Below are positions 29,576 to 31,270 of a stretch of DNA of 31,270 bases, piece by piece (the stretch's first letter is position 1; each line of letters begins with the position of its first letter). The stretch is from contig NZ_JAVKPH010000035.1 of NCBI RefSeq assembly GCF_031432425.1, positions 1 to 31,270 of the forward strand, written 5' to 3'. Made by a program: the position numbers and the translations under genes. Below the pieces are notes generated by a model. It searched no databases. It was not told where the DNA came from and was given only the letters and a program-made list of their open reading frames with translations. This DNA comes from Ruixingdingia sedimenti (lineage in GTDB: Bacteria > Pseudomonadota > Alphaproteobacteria > Rhodobacterales > Rhodobacteraceae).

Positions 29576-30520
29576 ATGGATCTCCACCTGAACGATCTGT
29601 CGCTTGGAGGCCAATTCGACACGCGCGAGCAGGCCGTTGGCGCGCTTCTTGGTATCTTCGCAAAGGCTCAGAAGCGAAGATTCAGGTTGGTGGTCTCGCG
29701 GGGACTGCTTTCTAGGCCTGCTGTCGGGACTACGTCGTTGGTCAACATAATCGCTGCCGCGCGCCAGACGGAACGGGCGCTACTTCTCAACTGGCTTGGA
29801 AAGAGCGGTCCGTTCTCCGATGATGAGCCGATAGAAACCGCGGATGACCTTTGGTGGTTGGATGAGGATGATGTCACCGATCAGGGTTTGGGCGCTGCCG
29901 GGCGGAAGCTTCTCGTCGGCGAGGCCGCGTCTTCCTTCAGCCTGAGCCACGGATTGTCTTCCCGGTTCGAGAAATCGCCTTTGGAGGTGCTGCAGGGCCT
30001 GCCTGGTGAGCCGCTTTGGATCGCCTCGGTGGTCAATTATTGGGATTTGGCTGGGCTAGACGCTTTGGACAGCTCGATCGAAGTGGAGCCTGAGAGCTGG
30101 GACAACTTCATTTCCGCCTGCATCAACCGCTATCCCAATCTCATGATCGACGAGCAGAATTTCACCTCGGGCCTTAAGAAACACCCCTTCCATAGAAATG
30201 TCGTTCGTCGTGGATTCGTGCTGCTCAAGGTGCTCGACGATCTCGCGGGAGGTATCGGCAGCGATGGCGGCCTGTCCGAACCTGCCCTAAGACTGCTCGA
30301 GGACTATTTCCAGGGCGGCAAGGCGTTGTTTTCCGACGAAGAGCCGCAGGACAAGCATGTGTTCATTTTTCGCGACAACAGGAACGGGGACGATATCTAT
30401 TGCTCTTGGCACGGAAAAGTCAAAACTCCCCAATTTCGCCTACACTTTCAATGGCCGGTGCCTGTGGGGCAGAGCTACATTAAAGTGCTGTATTTTGGGG
30501 AGAAATTGACAAAGTGGTAG
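29576..30520 (+). CDS. Unrecognised third protein of the DUF262-ATPase operon, candidate effector
   Basis: The protein has 314 residues and starts on the base after the ATPase stop. I cannot assign a family. No signal peptide or membrane helix is visible. The first 150 residues contain LVVSRGLLSRPAVGTTSLVNII and WWLDEDDVTDQGL. The middle has EVEPESWDNFISACINRYPNLMIDEQNF and HPFHRNVVRRGFVLLKVLDDL. The C-terminal 70 residues end with DIYCSWHGKVKTPQFRLHFQ, then WPVPVGQSYIKVLYFGEKLTKW. This Cys-Trp-His-Gly-Lys plus Arg-x-His-Phe block looks like a compact beta-rich domain with possible catalytic residues. By position it would be the effector of the operon, which is inference. Confidence 0.75.
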   Translation: MDLHLNDLSLGGQFDTREQAVGALLGIFAKAQKRRFRLVVSRGLLSRPAVGTTSLVNIIAAARQTERALLLNWLGKSGPFSDDEPIETADDLWWLDEDDVTDQGLGAAGRKLLVGEAASSFSLSHGLSSRFEKSPLEVLQGLPGEPLWIASVVNYWDLAGLDALDSSIEVEPESWDNFISACINRYPNLMIDEQNFTSGLKKHPFHRNVVRRGFVLLKVLDDLAGGIGSDGGLSEPALRLLEDYFQGGKALFSDEEPQDKHVFIFRDNRNGDDIYCSWHGKVKTPQFRLHFQWPVPVGQSYIKVLYFGEKLTKW

Positions 30521-30812
30521 GCGATGGGGAGTGTCGAGTGATGAATGCAATCGAAGGGCAATATCATCCCTTGGGAAAGCACCAAGCGCTTGGTTCAGTC
30601 TGCTTCCCTGCCATCGTTGCCTAGATATTGCTGCGGCGTAGGCCGAGTGTCAGCTTTCAGGGATGCGGCCGCGCAGCATCAACAAGTCTCGACCGGCCGG
30701 CTATGGGCCGGCGCCGCCCTGCTTGCCGGACGAGACGCACACCTCGGCCGGGTTTGCTCAATTCTGCCCTGCGGCACGGCACGTTGCTCGGAATCCAATC
30801 CCGCGCCAGGTG
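30521..30812. other. Gap between the cargo operon and the DUF4166 gene
   Basis: No gene is supported in these 292 bases. CCGGCC (30693-30698) and GGCCGG (30706-30711) form a hairpin that may end transcription from either side. No dusA-like sequence or other copy of the 8292-8316 core was found here, so this is not visibly the right end of the element. Confidence 0.4.
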
Positions 30813-31270
30813 TCACGATATCTCAGCCCTGTCAGCCTCAGCCAAAGCTTCCGACCCTGCTTCGGCAAGCCACCCTCGATAATGCACCAGCAAACCCTTG
30901 GTCACCGGCGCGAGGATCTTCACATCGAAGCAGAACCGGCCGTCGAGGGCCTGTTCTCGCGCGATCGAGACCGGCAGCAGCCAACGCGGCAGGGGCAGCG
31001 GACCGAGCCGGCCGGAAACCACCGGATAGTGCAAGGCGCCCGCCTCGACTTTCAGGCCGAGACGAAAGGTGAAGGGACCGAAGCTCTCGGTCATGCCCTG
31101 GTCCGAGGGGGCAAGGTGCGAGCGGAAGATGCTGCTCCCGAAGCGCCTCTGCCAGGTTTCGCCCTTCGCAGTGACGGTCTTGGTGACTTCGACGTAAGCG
31201 CGACGCTGATCCCCTCCTGCCGCTTCTGATCTGACCGGGCCATTCTCCGGGCGCATGAGCGTTGGAGGTG
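30813..31270 (-). CDS. DUF4166 domain-containing protein (C-terminal part, runs off the window)
   Basis: The frame is open from a TCA (stop) at 30813 through the right edge. The segments GETWQRRFGSSIFRSHL, TESFGPFTFRLGLKVEAGALHYPVVSGRLGPLPLPRWLLP and FDVKILAPVTKGLLVHYRGWL are the DUF4166 pattern. That domain is often fused to saccharopine-dehydrogenase-like or SDR domains, and its function is not established. An ATG at 31256 exists but would start in the middle of the domain, so the true start is probably outside the window. Whether it belongs to the element or to chromosome cannot be decided here. Confidence 0.7.
   Translation of the reverse strand, partial: PPTLMRPENGPVRSEAAGGDQRRAYVEVTKTVTAKGETWQRRFGSSIFRSHLAPSDQGMTESFGPFTFRLGLKVEAGALHYPVVSGRLGPLPLPRWLLPVSIAREQALDGRFCFDVKILAPVTKGLLVHYRGWLAEAGSEALAEADRAEIS

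Noticed and set aside
30545..31229. Plus-strand frames of 175 and 188 codons at the right edge
   Set aside because: The minus strand there carries a clear DUF4166 pattern. The plus frames are Arg/Pro/Ser-rich shadows.
1..31270. CRISPR array, tRNA or rRNA genes
   Set aside because: No regularly spaced repeats and no tRNA- or rRNA-like sequence was found on reading the window.

Overview
The window reads as DNA from a GC-rich alphaproteobacterium, most likely Rhodobacterales. Supporting signs are the roughly 65% GC coding style, an H-NS-like protein with the WSGRGRKP core, a pRiA4b ORF-3 protein, and an ArdC/RadC/ParB-like/strawberry-notch gene set of the kind carried by alphaproteobacterial plasmids and integrative elements. 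No tRNA, rRNA, CRISPR array or intact insertion sequence was seen.

Positions 1 to about 8040 look like ordinary chromosome. A gene end (probable nitronate monooxygenase) meets a leftward catabolic cluster across a terminator hairpin. The cluster is, in transcription order, an SDR protein, a TRAP-type binding protein, a family III CoA-transferase/racemase-like protein, an acyl-CoA ligase, an HMG-CoA-lyase-like enzyme and a crotonase-fold protein. A LysR regulator is divergent from it. The likely job is uptake of a carboxylic acid, conversion to a CoA thioester and C-C cleavage. Three of these proteins (CoA-transferase/racemase-like, SDR, crotonase) lack the textbook catalytic residues of their best-known relatives.

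At about 8044 the 5' end of dusA (tRNA-dihydrouridine synthase A) appears and stops after 23 codons. A second short dusA-like piece lies about 180 bp further on. dusA is an established integration target, so this is read as the left end of an integrated element that runs to the right. No integrase, relaxase, secretion genes or remainder of dusA is in the window.

Positions 8380 to 27050 are the element body. It holds hipBA, a pRiA4b ORF-3 protein and an H-NS-like protein (all leftward), then a rightward series: ArdC-like antirestriction protein, DUF2958 protein, RadC, a long ParB-like protein and several small unknown proteins. After a leftward Fic protein come a 1440-residue methyltransferase/strawberry-notch helicase fusion, a Toprim protein and a DUF2493 protein. 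The most striking feature is a recurring structured 5' leader in front of ardC, the parB-like gene and a gene of unknown function (a diverged version precedes the helicase). It has an outer GACGGG/CCCGTC stem, an inner hairpin with an AGAGG loop, and the ribosome binding site two bases after the stem. Two perfect FNR-type boxes (TTGAT-N4-ATCAA) also lie in the element.

Positions 27327 to 30520 hold a tightly coupled three-gene operon (DUF262 protein, AAA ATPase with a DUF3696-type end, and an unrecognised 314-residue protein). It has the form of a cargo defence system and I cannot match it to a named one. The right edge carries the end of a DUF4166 gene on the minus strand.
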